Positions 1-8,064 of a stretch of 64,000 bases of DNA are shown in pieces. Positions within the stretch are counted from its first letter, which is position 1. Every line of letters starts with the position of its first letter. The DNA is from CAWFLT01 sp963816795 (GTDB lineage: Bacteria; Acidobacteriota; Vicinamibacteria; Vicinamibacterales; SCN-69-37). Under the pieces are notes generated by a model. The model worked only from the letters and a program-made list of their open reading frames with translations, ran no database searches and was not told the origin of the DNA. Location: contig CAWFLT010000001.1 in assembly GCA_963816795.1 (NCBI GenBank), forward strand, positions 372,001 to 436,000, given 5' to 3'. The position numbers and the translations under genes are program-made.

Positions 1-400
1 GCAGATTCACCGCCTCGGCGCTCCCTGACGCGGCGGCGAAGTGCAGCGCGGTGGCGCCGCTTTCCGTCGGCGTGGTGGCGGTCGCTCCAGCCTTGAGCAT
101 CGACCGGACAACCGCGCCGTTGCCGTCGCGCGCCGCCATGTGGAGCGGCGTGTACTGGCCAATCCTCGTCACGGCCGCGGCGTTGGCGCCGGCGTAGAGG
201 AGCATGTCCACCAGCGCCAGGTCGCCGCGCTCGGCCGCGTAGTGCAGGGCCGTCATGCCGTCGGGCTGCGCTTCGCTGACGTCGGCGCCTTGTTTGAGCA
301 GGCTGCGGACGGCCTCTTTGTCAGCGCGCTTGGCAGCGTCAGCCAGCGGCGACTTCACCGGCTGCTGCGCGCCGACCACGGCAATGGCGGCCGCGGTCAT
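1..400 (-). CDS. Ankyrin-repeat protein, C-terminus cut by window edge
   Basis: Reading leftwards from an ATG at 400, the frame gives a short hydrophobic N-terminus (MTAAAIAVVGAQ) and then ankyrin helices with the usual GxTALHxAAxxG pattern, for example DGMTALHYAAERGD, YTPLHMAARDGN and SGATALHFAAASG. At least three repeats are visible before the window edge. Such proteins bind other proteins; the partner is unknown. An upstream in-frame ATG at 445 has a good AGGA site five bases before it and would give a complete signal peptide, but a TAG at 410-412 separates it from this frame. The real start is therefore uncertain and the TAG may be a mutation or a sequence error. Confidence 0.75.
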   Translation of the reverse strand, partial: MTAAAIAVVGAQQPVKSPLADAAKRADKEAVRSLLKQGADVSEAQPDGMTALHYAAERGDLALVDMLLYAGANAAAVTRIGQYTPLHMAARDGNGAVVRSMLKAGATATTPTESGATALHFAAASGSAEAVNL

Positions 401-480
401 CACGGCCGCCTAGTCCCAGCGCGCAGTCTGGCATGTCGTCCTCATAATGTCCTCGCGTGGCTCACGTCTGCACCGATCTT

Positions 481-630
481 GCGCCACGAATGCGGCACGA
501 AGTGTCACGAAGGCAGTACTGGGGAGACCTCACGCCCACGCCTCGGGCCCGCGCCAGAAAGCAGGCGCGGGGTGTCCTCTTTGCTCTTCTCCGTGGCCTC
601 GTTAGTTCTTCTCCGTGCCCTCAGATCTGA
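481..630. repeat. Two-hairpin element copy a with CACGAA and CACGGAG-type repeats
   Basis: This gap between the ankyrin gene and the DUF1552 gene is filled with repeats. CACGAA occurs three times at about 483-513. A degenerate copy of the two-hairpin element follows, in which hairpin 2 is clear (CCCGCGCC at 548-555, loop 556-563, GGCGCGGGG at 564-572, then GTGTC). Two CTTCTCCGTG boxes (reverse of CACGGAGAAG) close it at about 588-625. Confidence 0.6.
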
Positions 631-632
631 TC

Positions 633-2018
633 TTAGACAGTCAGCGCGAACTCTCCCGTGCTGTCGCCGAACGACTTCAGGTCGTCCATGCCGAGCTTGT
701 GCATCGCCGTCAACAGCGGGTTGGCCATCGGCGTGCCATCGGGCGTCTTGAGGTGCAGTCCGCCCTGCAGCGCGCCGTTGGCGTGCCCGAAGAACACCAG
801 CGGGCAGCGGCGATGGTTGTGCACGTTCGGGTCGGCCATCGGCGAGCCCCAGATGATCATCGACTTCTCGAGCAGGCTCTTGTCGCCGTCCATGGTGTTC
901 TTCATCTTGTCGAGGAAGTACGCCATCTGGCCAACGCGGTACTTGCAGATCTTGTTGAACTCGAGCACGCGCGCCTCGTTGTTGCCGTGGTGCGAGGCCG
1001 GGTGGAACGGCTGGTTCGATCCGCTCTCCGGGAAGACGCGGTTGTCCGAGTCGCGTCCGGTCTTGAACGAGATGACGCGCGTCATGTCGGACTCGAGCGC
1101 GAGCACCTGCACGTCGAACAGGAGCTTCATGTGCTCGGAGAACGAGTCGGGCACGCCGGCCGGCGCGAGCGGCATCGCGCGGGAGTCGCCGCTGGTGTTG
1201 CGCGCTTCGACCAGGCGAATCCGCCGTTCGAGCTCGCTGACGTTGTCGAGGTAGCGATCCATGCGCACGCGGTCGGTGGCGCCGAGCGTGCGCTTGAAGT
1301 CGGTGATCTCGGTGTGCACCCAGTCGAGGATGCTGCTGCGCGTCTTGCGGCGCGCGGCGCGATCTTCAGGCGAGCCGCCGGCGCCGAACAGCATGTCGAA
1401 GGCGACGCGCGGGTCGCGGATCATCGGCAGCGGCTCGTTCGGCGATGCCCAGCTGATCGTGTCGGTGTAGACGCAAGAGTAGTTGTAGGTGCAGCCGCCG
1501 GCCTGGTCGAGGGCCTCGATGCAGAACTGCATCGACGGCATCGGCTGCTCCTGCCCGAAGCGCTTGGCGTACATCTGATCCAGCGAGGTGCCAGCATAGA
1601 TGTCCGAGCCCTGCGTCTGTTTCGGATGCGCCTGAGTCAGGAACACCGCGCTCGAGCGGAAGTGGTCGCCGCCGATTTCCGGCGCCGCGAACGCCTCGGC
1701 CATGCGGACGTCGGTGTTGCTGATCATCGTCATCTGGTCGCGGAAGCCTTCGAGCGCGGAGAACGGATTCTCCGGCACCAGAGTGAAACCACGCCCGGTC
1801 GTTTCCGGCGCGTACAGCAGCTTGCTCGCGCCGAAGGCGTTACAGCCGGCCAGACCGTGCACCTCTTCGATGCACACCAGCCGCGTCATGTCCGCGGCTT
1901 TCTTCTGGGCGCGGCCGGCCGGCACCATGGCGTCGAGGAACGGCAGCGCCATGGTGGCGCCCACCCCTCGAAGGAACGTGCGGCGGGGCATGTGCTTTCC
2001 AGTGATGACGGAGGACAT
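633..2018 (-). CDS. DUF1552 family secreted protein
   Basis: A 461-aa protein of the DUF1552 family, which in Planctomycetes and Acidobacteria is nearly always encoded beside a DUF1592-type protein. Function is not established. The N-terminus carries a twin-arginine signal (RRTFLRG, residues 12-18, followed by a hydrophobic run ending near AGRA), so export in folded form is likely. The start at 2018 has an AGGAG site nine bases upstream. The gene lies 24 bases downstream of the DUF1592 gene on the same strand and is probably co-transcribed with it. The frame is intact. Confidence 0.85.
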   Translation of the reverse strand: MSSVITGKHMPRRTFLRGVGATMALPFLDAMVPAGRAQKKAADMTRLVCIEEVHGLAGCNAFGASKLLYAPETTGRGFTLVPENPFSALEGFRDQMTMISNTDVRMAEAFAAPEIGGDHFRSSAVFLTQAHPKQTQGSDIYAGTSLDQMYAKRFGQEQPMPSMQFCIEALDQAGGCTYNYSCVYTDTISWASPNEPLPMIRDPRVAFDMLFGAGGSPEDRAARRKTRSSILDWVHTEITDFKRTLGATDRVRMDRYLDNVSELERRIRLVEARNTSGDSRAMPLAPAGVPDSFSEHMKLLFDVQVLALESDMTRVISFKTGRDSDNRVFPESGSNQPFHPASHHGNNEARVLEFNKICKYRVGQMAYFLDKMKNTMDGDKSLLEKSMIIWGSPMADPNVHNHRRCPLVFFGHANGALQGGLHLKTPDGTPMANPLLTAMHKLGMDDLKSFGDSTGEFALTV

Positions 2019-2042
2019 GGGTTCGATCTCCTGTCTGAGTGT

Positions 2043-4547
2043 CTACTTGCGTCCGGTCGATCTCGTCGGTTCGGTGTCGTCGGCGTCCGCCCGCTTCATG
2101 CGGAACGCATCGCTCTTGATCACGCCCAGGATGAGCGACGACAACTTGTAGTCGTTGGCGGCCGCGGCCTTCGTAATCGCGCGAATCGTCGGCTGATCGA
2201 AGTACTCGACGCGCCGGCCGATCGCGTAGGCCATCAGGTTCTCCGTGAACGTCCGCACGATCGGAATCGGCCGCTTCAGCAGCGCCGTCGACAGCTCAGC
2301 CGGCGTGTTCACGGGGCTGCCGTCGTAGAAGTCGCCGCGCGTATCGAGCGGCATCCCGCTCTCGCGCTTGCGCCACTTGGCAGTAACGTCGAAGTTGTCG
2401 AGCGCGAGCCCGATCGGATCCATGAACCGGTGACAGGCGTTGCAGGTCGGGTTGTCGCGGTGCAGTTCCAGCCGCGCCCGCGTCGTCAGCGGCCGCCCGT
2501 CCTTGGCCTCGGCGGTCTTCTCGAGCGGCGGGACCGACCCGTCCTGCGGCGGCGGGGGCGGCGGCGTGCCCATCAGCACTTCCATCACCCACTTGCCGCG
2601 CAAGACCGGCGACGTGCGATTGGCGAACGAGGTCTGCACCAGCATGCTGCCCTGGCCGAGCAACCCGCGCCGCGTGTCGTCGGGATACTTCACGCGCCGG
2701 AACTCGGTCCCGGCGACGCCGCCGATCCCGTAATGCTGCGCGAGCTTCTCGTTCATGAACGAGTAGTCGGCCCGCAGCAGCTCGAGGACGTTCCTGTCCT
2801 CGCGAATCATGTTGACGAAGAACAGCTCGGTTTCACGCCGCATGTAGCCGGCGAGCTGCTCGTCGAAGTTCGGGTAGAAATTCGGATCCGGGTGGACCTT
2901 GTCGATGTCCTGGAGGCGCAGCCACTGCCCGGCGAAGCGCGGGCCGAGCGCGTCGGCGCGCGGATCGGCGAGCATGCGACGGGCCTGCTTCTCCAACGAC
3001 GCGGTGGCGCTCAGCTCGCCGCGACTCGCCGCGGCCAGCAGTTCCTGATCGGGCGGCATGCCCCAGAGGAAGTACGACAGCCGCGACGCCATGTCGTAGT
3101 CCGACAGCTTGTAGATCTCGCCGGCGCGAACGGTCGCCGGCTGGCGTTCGAGACGGAAGACGAAGTGCGGGCTGGCCAGAATCGCTTCGAGCGCGTGACG
3201 GACGCCCGCTTCGAAGCCGGCCTTGGCCGCGCCGGCATCGTAGAACTTCATGAGCCCGTCGACCTCGCGTGAGGCAAGCGGCCGACGGTACGCGCTCTCA
3301 CCAAGGCGCGCGACGATCGTCCGGGCGCACGGCCGCTCCTCGGTCGGAGTCGTCGGCCGGCAGCTGAACACCTTGCGGCGGCTCGGCGTCTCGGAGACGC
3401 CGGTCGCGCGATACGGGCCGCGGATGATCACGTCGCGCAGGTGCGGCAGCGTCGTGATCGCGCTGCCTCCGGCGCCGCCGCCGGCGTACGACCAGTCGTG
3501 CGGGCGGATCAGGTCTTCGTACGGACCGTCGAACCGGCGCACGAACGCGGCGGCCACGACGTGCTGGCCCGCCTTGATCGGAATCGGTTCGGTATACATC
3601 GAGATCGCGCCGCGCCCGTCGGCCGCGCCCGACGGGAGCGTCTCGTAGCGGACGAGCGCGACGCGCGCGCCGTCGATCGAGACGTCGATGTTTTCGAGCC
3701 GGGAATTGTCGCCGCCGGTGAGGGTGAGCTCGAACGTGTACTCCGCGTCGGCAGGAAACACGTGCTTGGTCACCAACCCGCCGCGCGTGCCGAACGGCGC
3801 GCCGGGCACGTGATCCCACGGGTGCTGCGACACGTAGCTGGTGTTGGTGTAGGTGCGATAGGCGACCGAGGCATTGCGATCGCCGACCGCCATGCGGCTG
3901 ATGTCGGCCGCCGCGTTGAGATACGACTCGAGCAGCGTCGCCGACAGGCCCTGTTCGTCGGCGATGTTGTCGAAATTCAGGCTCTTGGTGTCCTGCGGCA
4001 GCCACGCGCCGGCATCGACGTCGAGCGCGAGCAGATCGCGAACCGTGTTGGCGTATTCCGGCCGGTTCAACCGCTGGAAGGTGCGCGTGCCGGGATTGGG
4101 CTTGGCCAGCGCGGCCGCGTCAGCCTTGGTCTCGAGCGTGGCAATCAGCGTGGAGTAGGTTTCGGAATCCGGACGCTCGACACCTGGCGGCGGCATCATG
4201 CCGGCCTGCAGCTTCCGGATCATCTTTTCGACGGTTTCGAGATGGTCGGTGGCACGACCGATGTCGAACTGCTCGAGGGTGAGGCTGCCCTTCTTCTCGG
4301 CGTCGTTGTGGCACTCGACGCAGAACGATTCGATCGCGAAGTTCAACGCGAGCGACGTCGCCTGCGCGCTCTTCGCGCCGCGCGGCGTCTGCGGAGCCGG
4401 CGGGGCGGGCGCATGCGAACTGACCGGTGCCGCCACGGCGCCGGTCGTGGGTTTGTTTGGGCCTGACGCGCGCTGGGCTGCCACAGTGCCGGCAGCCAAC
4501 GCCGCCGAGACGACCGTCGCACCCATCGCCCACCCGAACTTCGTCAT
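2043..4547 (-). CDS. DUF1592/DUF1588/DUF1587/DUF1585 multidomain protein with c-type haem motifs
   Basis: An 834-aa secreted protein of the planctomycete/acidobacterial cytochrome-like family. Visible elements: a signal peptide ending near TVAAQ; a haem-binding CVECH at residues 76-80; a central DUF1592/1588-like region (…YRRPLASREV…, …SYFLWGMPPD…); and a second haem site CNACH in a context typical of the C-terminal DUF1585/1588 part (NPTCNACHRFMDPIGLALD). The frame extends upstream to 4724, but the ATG at 4547 is preceded by GGAG and begins the signal peptide, so it is the start. It is the first gene of a two-gene operon with the DUF1552 gene. The pair is often assumed to act in degradation of complex organic matter; nothing here shows the substrate. 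Confidence 0.87.
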   Translation of the reverse strand: MTKFGWAMGATVVSAALAAGTVAAQRASGPNKPTTGAVAAPVSSHAPAPPAPQTPRGAKSAQATSLALNFAIESFCVECHNDAEKKGSLTLEQFDIGRATDHLETVEKMIRKLQAGMMPPPGVERPDSETYSTLIATLETKADAAALAKPNPGTRTFQRLNRPEYANTVRDLLALDVDAGAWLPQDTKSLNFDNIADEQGLSATLLESYLNAAADISRMAVGDRNASVAYRTYTNTSYVSQHPWDHVPGAPFGTRGGLVTKHVFPADAEYTFELTLTGGDNSRLENIDVSIDGARVALVRYETLPSGAADGRGAISMYTEPIPIKAGQHVVAAAFVRRFDGPYEDLIRPHDWSYAGGGAGGSAITTLPHLRDVIIRGPYRATGVSETPSRRKVFSCRPTTPTEERPCARTIVARLGESAYRRPLASREVDGLMKFYDAGAAKAGFEAGVRHALEAILASPHFVFRLERQPATVRAGEIYKLSDYDMASRLSYFLWGMPPDQELLAAASRGELSATASLEKQARRMLADPRADALGPRFAGQWLRLQDIDKVHPDPNFYPNFDEQLAGYMRRETELFFVNMIREDRNVLELLRADYSFMNEKLAQHYGIGGVAGTEFRRVKYPDDTRRGLLGQGSMLVQTSFANRTSPVLRGKWVMEVLMGTPPPPPPQDGSVPPLEKTAEAKDGRPLTTRARLELHRDNPTCNACHRFMDPIGLALDNFDVTAKWRKRESGMPLDTRGDFYDGSPVNTPAELSTALLKRPIPIVRTFTENLMAYAIGRRVEYFDQPTIRAITKAAAANDYKLSSLILGVIKSDAFRMKRADADDTEPTRSTGRK

Positions 4548-4773
4548 CGTGCTCCGCTCCAAAACAGCAAGATGGCCAGTCCCCGGGGCGGCGCCCAAGG
4601 GACGGAACCTGGGTCGAACGGGATCAGCCAAACTATATCCGATCCTCATTGTCGGATATCGGCCTAAGGGCAGGGGGAAATCTGCGCGAAAATGGCCCTT
4701 TTCCGGGACATTTCCCCGCGGCAAATGCCGGGCCTCGGCACCAGTGGAGTGGCGCTATGCTGAGCCGCATCCG

Positions 4774-5847
4774 ATGGATCTGACCCGGCGCGATTTCCTC
4801 GGCGCGGTCGCCACCGGGACGGCGGCCACGGCACTGCCGCAGTCGGCCGCACCCCAAACGAAGCACTGGGCGTGGATGCGCGGCGTCAAGGCGGCCGACG
4901 ACGGGTGGCGGCGCCAGGTGGCGTCACTGCGCGCGGCCGGGATCGACGCGGTGCTGATCACGGCGACGCCCGATCTCTATCGCCGGCTGATCGCGACAGC
5001 CGCCGATGAGGGCGTCGAGGTTCATGCGTGGCTGTTCACGATGATGCGCGGGGCCGACACGACCGCGCATCCGGAGTGGTACGCGGTGAGCCGGAGCGGG
5101 CGTTCGACCGCCGATCGTCCGCCGTACGTCGATTACTACAAGTTCATGTGCCCGTCGCGCGACGAGGTGCGCGAGCGCGTACGCGGCATCGTCGCCGAGT
5201 TGGCCGCGATCGATCGGCTCGGCAGCGTGCACCTCGATTACATCCGCTATCCGGACGTGATCCTGCCGGTGGCGCTGTGGCCGAAGTACAAGCTCGTGCA
5301 GGACAAGGAATACCCGGATTTCGACTTCTGTTATTGCGACGTCTGCCGGGCGCGATTCAAGCGGGAGCGCGGCCTCGATCCGCGCGACCTCGCCGATCCG
5401 CCGGCGCATGACGCGTGGGTGCAGTTTCGCTACGACACGATTACCGAAGTCGTCACCCTGCTCGCGGCCGAAGCGCGCCGCCACCGCCGGGCGATCACCG
5501 CGGCCGTTTTCCCGACGCCCGCGATCGCGCGCCGCCTCGTCCGACAGGACTGGACGCGGTGGCCGCTCGACGCCGTCATGCCGATGCTCTACCAGGGCTT
5601 CTACAACGAGGACCTCGCCTGGATCGAACGCAGCACGCGCGAAGGCGTCGTGGCGCTCGGCGGCCGCCTTCCTCTGTATGCCGGCTTGTACGTCCCCGAC
5701 CTGCCGCCCGCGGATCTCGCGAGTGCGGCCTCGCGGGCGCTCGCCGGCGGCGCCGCCGGCATCAGCGTCTTCGAAGGCAACACGCTGACGCCGCAGCACT
5801 GGGCGGCGCTCGCGCCGGTGCTCAAGCAGCGCGCGTCGTGGCCGTGA
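4774..5847 (+). CDS. Glycosyl-hydrolase-like (GHL10/DUF187-type) Tat-exported protein
   Basis: A 357-aa protein starting MDLTRRDFLGAVATG, a twin-arginine signal. The body resembles the hypothetical glycoside hydrolase families built on a TIM barrel: GIDAVLITA, then a conserved VHLDYIRYPD block (strand-4-like acidic residues), a CYCDVC segment, and later AVMPMLYQGFY. Those families are thought to act on carbohydrates, but the substrate is unknown. The gene is divergent from the DUF1592 gene (about 225 bp between starts) and its stop overlaps the next gene's start by a GTGA, so the two are probably translationally coupled. Confidence 0.75.
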   Translation: MDLTRRDFLGAVATGTAATALPQSAAPQTKHWAWMRGVKAADDGWRRQVASLRAAGIDAVLITATPDLYRRLIATAADEGVEVHAWLFTMMRGADTTAHPEWYAVSRSGRSTADRPPYVDYYKFMCPSRDEVRERVRGIVAELAAIDRLGSVHLDYIRYPDVILPVALWPKYKLVQDKEYPDFDFCYCDVCRARFKRERGLDPRDLADPPAHDAWVQFRYDTITEVVTLLAAEARRHRRAITAAVFPTPAIARRLVRQDWTRWPLDAVMPMLYQGFYNEDLAWIERSTREGVVALGGRLPLYAGLYVPDLPPADLASAASRALAGGAAGISVFEGNTLTPQHWAALAPVLKQRASWP

Positions 5848-6956
5848 CGGGCGCGCGAATCGTCGCGCTCGTGACCGCCTGCGCGGGTGTCGCCGTCGCC
5901 TCCGCGTCGCAAGCGCCCGCCGCGCCTGACTTCGAGGCGCTGCCGTTCGCGCCGAAGCGCACGGTCGTCTATCGCGCCCCGGCCCCGCCGGCGATCGACG
6001 GCCGGCTCGACGATCCCGCCTGGCAGGCCGCCGCGTGGTCCGACCCGTTCGTCGACATCGAAGGCGATCGCAAGCCGGCGCCGCGATGGCTGACGCGCGT
6101 CAAGATGCTGTGGGACGCCGACCACTTCTACGTCGCCGCCGACATGGAAGAACCGGACCTCTGGGGCACGCTGACGACGCGCGACGCCGTCATCTTTCAG
6201 GATCCGGATTTCGAAGTGTTCATCGATCCGGACGGCGATACGCACCAGTACTACGAGCTCGAAGTGAACGTCCTCGGCACCGCATGGGACCTGCTGCTCG
6301 TGCGGCCGTACCGCGACGGCGGTCCGCCGATCGACGGCTGGGACATTGCCGGACTCGGCATCGGCGTGAACGCGCGCGGCACGATCAACCGGCCCGGCGA
6401 CAAAGACGACGGCTGGTCGATCGAGATCGCGATGCCGTGGCGTGCGCTGCGCGAAGCGGCGCCAGGCCGGCGCCCGCCCGCCGCCGGCGATCAGTGGCGG
6501 GTGAACTTCTCACGCGTCGAATGGCTGGTGGACGTCGCGGACGGCCGGTATCGCAAGCGCGTGAATCCCGCGACCGGCAAGCCGTTCGCTGAGGACAACT
6601 GGGTCTGGAGCCCGCAGGGCGCGATCAACATGCACATGCCCGAGCGCTGGGGCGTCGTGCAGTTCTCGGATCAGGCACCCGGCGGGCCGGAGGAGCGCGT
6701 TCGCGACGACCCTGACGATCTCATGAAGTGGGCGCTGCGCCGCTTGTACTACCGGCAGCAGCGTTATCGCACGGCGCATGGAAAATACGCGACCCGGCTC
6801 GAGGATCTCGATGCGGCGAACCTTCGGGTCGACGGCCAGCCCCTCTCGCCGCAGATCGAGACGACGGCGTCGTCGTACGAGATCAGCGTAGCGAGCCGCG
6901 CCGGCGGCCGCGTGCGCCTGCGGCAGGACGGCCGCGTCTGGGTCGATCGCCGGTAG
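5844..6956 (+). CDS. Secreted CBM9-like carbohydrate-binding domain protein
   Basis: About 370 aa beginning at a GTG that overlaps the previous stop (GTGA at 5844-5847); an in-frame GTG at 5838 is the alternative. A signal peptide ends near ASASQAPAAP. It is followed by a domain typical of CBM9-like proteins: AIDGRLDDPAWQAAAW, then VKMLWDADHFYVAADMEEPD, FEVFIDPDGD and WSIEIAMPW. Such domains bind sugars and sit at the N-termini of secreted enzymes and outer-membrane proteins; here the domain is nearly the whole protein. Coupling to the hydrolase-like gene suggests a shared carbohydrate substrate (inference). Confidence 0.8.
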   Translation: MTGARIVALVTACAGVAVASASQAPAAPDFEALPFAPKRTVVYRAPAPPAIDGRLDDPAWQAAAWSDPFVDIEGDRKPAPRWLTRVKMLWDADHFYVAADMEEPDLWGTLTTRDAVIFQDPDFEVFIDPDGDTHQYYELEVNVLGTAWDLLLVRPYRDGGPPIDGWDIAGLGIGVNARGTINRPGDKDDGWSIEIAMPWRALREAAPGRRPPAAGDQWRVNFSRVEWLVDVADGRYRKRVNPATGKPFAEDNWVWSPQGAINMHMPERWGVVQFSDQAPGGPEERVRDDPDDLMKWALRRLYYRQQRYRTAHGKYATRLEDLDAANLRVDGQPLSPQIETTASSYEISVASRAGGRVRLRQDGRVWVDRR

Positions 6957-7378
6957 ACGAGTCTAAAGCGCCGTCAATGGACAATCGACAATCGGCAACC
7001 TGCAATGGCAAACACATCGGCCATCGATAATGCCGATGGACAATGGGAAATCTCGCAATCGATCCGGATCGCCAACCGACAATCGGGGCAACCAAATCGA
7101 CCTGCAAATCGGCAATCGGCAATTGACCCGATGGGAAATTGACAAGGGACAATCGAGCGGCTCGATTGCCCCATTGTCCATCGGCACTTCGCGATTGCCC
7201 ATCAAACTGAATTGTCCATTCGAAAAGATTTGCCATTACCCATTACCGATCGGGATTGTCGATTGCCGATGTGTTTGCCATTGCAGATTACCGATTGCTG
7301 ATTGTCGATTAGTCCAGAGACCCGCAAGGTGCCGTGCTCGAGCCGCACCTCGCACCACGCACCTCGCACGGCAGCGTG
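6957..7378. repeat. Inverted pair of CGATGTGTTTGCCATTGCAG repeats in a 422-bp gene-free gap
   Basis: No gene is apparent between the convergent CBM9-like and alkB genes. The gap is AT-richer than its surroundings and consists of degenerate ATTG/CAAT words (CGATTG, CCCATT, GCCGAT). Two copies of the 20-mer CGATGTGTTTGCCATTGCAG lie in opposite orientation: reverse strand at about 6999-7018 and forward at about 7267-7286. About 45-50 bp around each copy match imperfectly as inverted arms. A third copy lies near 12379. I found no terminator of the classical type here. Confidence 0.7.
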
Positions 7379-8011
7379 TTAACCGTCCCCAACATCGTAT
7401 TGCCGAAACGTGAGGTTGATCCGGCCGGCGAGGCCGAGCTCGACGGGCGCGGTATTCGGCAGGATTCGCGACACGCCGTGATACCGCAGCCGCGACGGCC
7501 CGCCGAATACGAAGGCGTCGCCGGATTCGAGCCACACCACGTCGACTGGATCACGGCGCCGCGTGCCGCCGATGAGGAAGCGCGCCGTGTCGCCGATCGA
7601 GATCGACACCACCGGCACGCCGGCCGCCAGTGACTGCTCTGCCTCGTCCTTGTCCTGGTGCAGCCCCATCCGGCCGTCCTCCGCGTAGTGATTCATGATG
7701 CAGATGTCAGGATCGATCGCCATGCCGGCGGCGGCCGCTGCATCGCGCGCCAGCGCGCGAAACGCTTCGGGCAGCTCCGGGACCGGCTGGCCATCGTGGT
7801 CGCTTCGCACCGGCTCGTAGCTGTACGTCTTCCCATTCCAGTGCCGGCCCAGACACAGCATGCGGACGTGCATCTTGCCGCCGCCGCGCACGACGGGCAC
7901 GTAGGCGGGCACGGCTCCGTCGAGCAGCTGCACACACTGCGACGCCAGGTCGCGCTGGCGGACGATCGACAGCCACTTCGGCAGGTGGACCGCACCCGGG
8001 TGAATCTCCAC
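7379..8011 (-). CDS. alkB: AlkB-family 2-oxoglutarate/Fe(II) dioxygenase (DNA alkylation repair)
   Basis: A 210-aa AlkB homologue, which oxidatively removes methyl groups from 1-methyladenine and 3-methylcytosine in DNA or RNA using Fe(II), O2 and 2-oxoglutarate. The iron triad is visible (H118 and D120 in GLHQDKDEAE, H178 in RLRYHGVSRI), as are the 2-oxoglutarate-binding arginines in GRINLTFRQY (R197, R203), exactly as in E. coli AlkB. Length matches the family. It is convergent with the CBM9-like gene and divergent from the M20 peptidase. It is one of several DNA-repair genes in this window. Confidence 0.95.
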   Translation of the reverse strand: MEIHPGAVHLPKWLSIVRQRDLASQCVQLLDGAVPAYVPVVRGGGKMHVRMLCLGRHWNGKTYSYEPVRSDHDGQPVPELPEAFRALARDAAAAAGMAIDPDICIMNHYAEDGRMGLHQDKDEAEQSLAAGVPVVSISIGDTARFLIGGTRRRDPVDVVWLESGDAFVFGGPSRLRYHGVSRILPNTAPVELGLAGRINLTFRQYDVGDG

Positions 8012-8064
8012 ACGGGCACGTTACCACCCGGACACGGGCGCCGGCCTTGGGCAATAATCCCGCC

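Noticed and set aside
615..3272. 885-aa forward reading frame
   Set aside because: It is antisense to the DUF1552 and DUF1592 genes, is rich in R, A, V, E and H with no recognisable domain, and is typical of high-GC shadow frames.
4548..4724. 59-residue N-terminal extension of the DUF1592 protein
   Set aside because: The ATG at 4547 has an RBS and begins a signal peptide; the upstream part is not coding-like.
6978..7311. CRISPR array
   Set aside because: Repeats are degenerate, short-period and inverted, with no regular spacers and no cas genes.
6974..7413. Small frames in the ATTG-rich gap
   Set aside because: All are translations of the inverted repeat with mutually similar cysteine/arginine words; no start signals.
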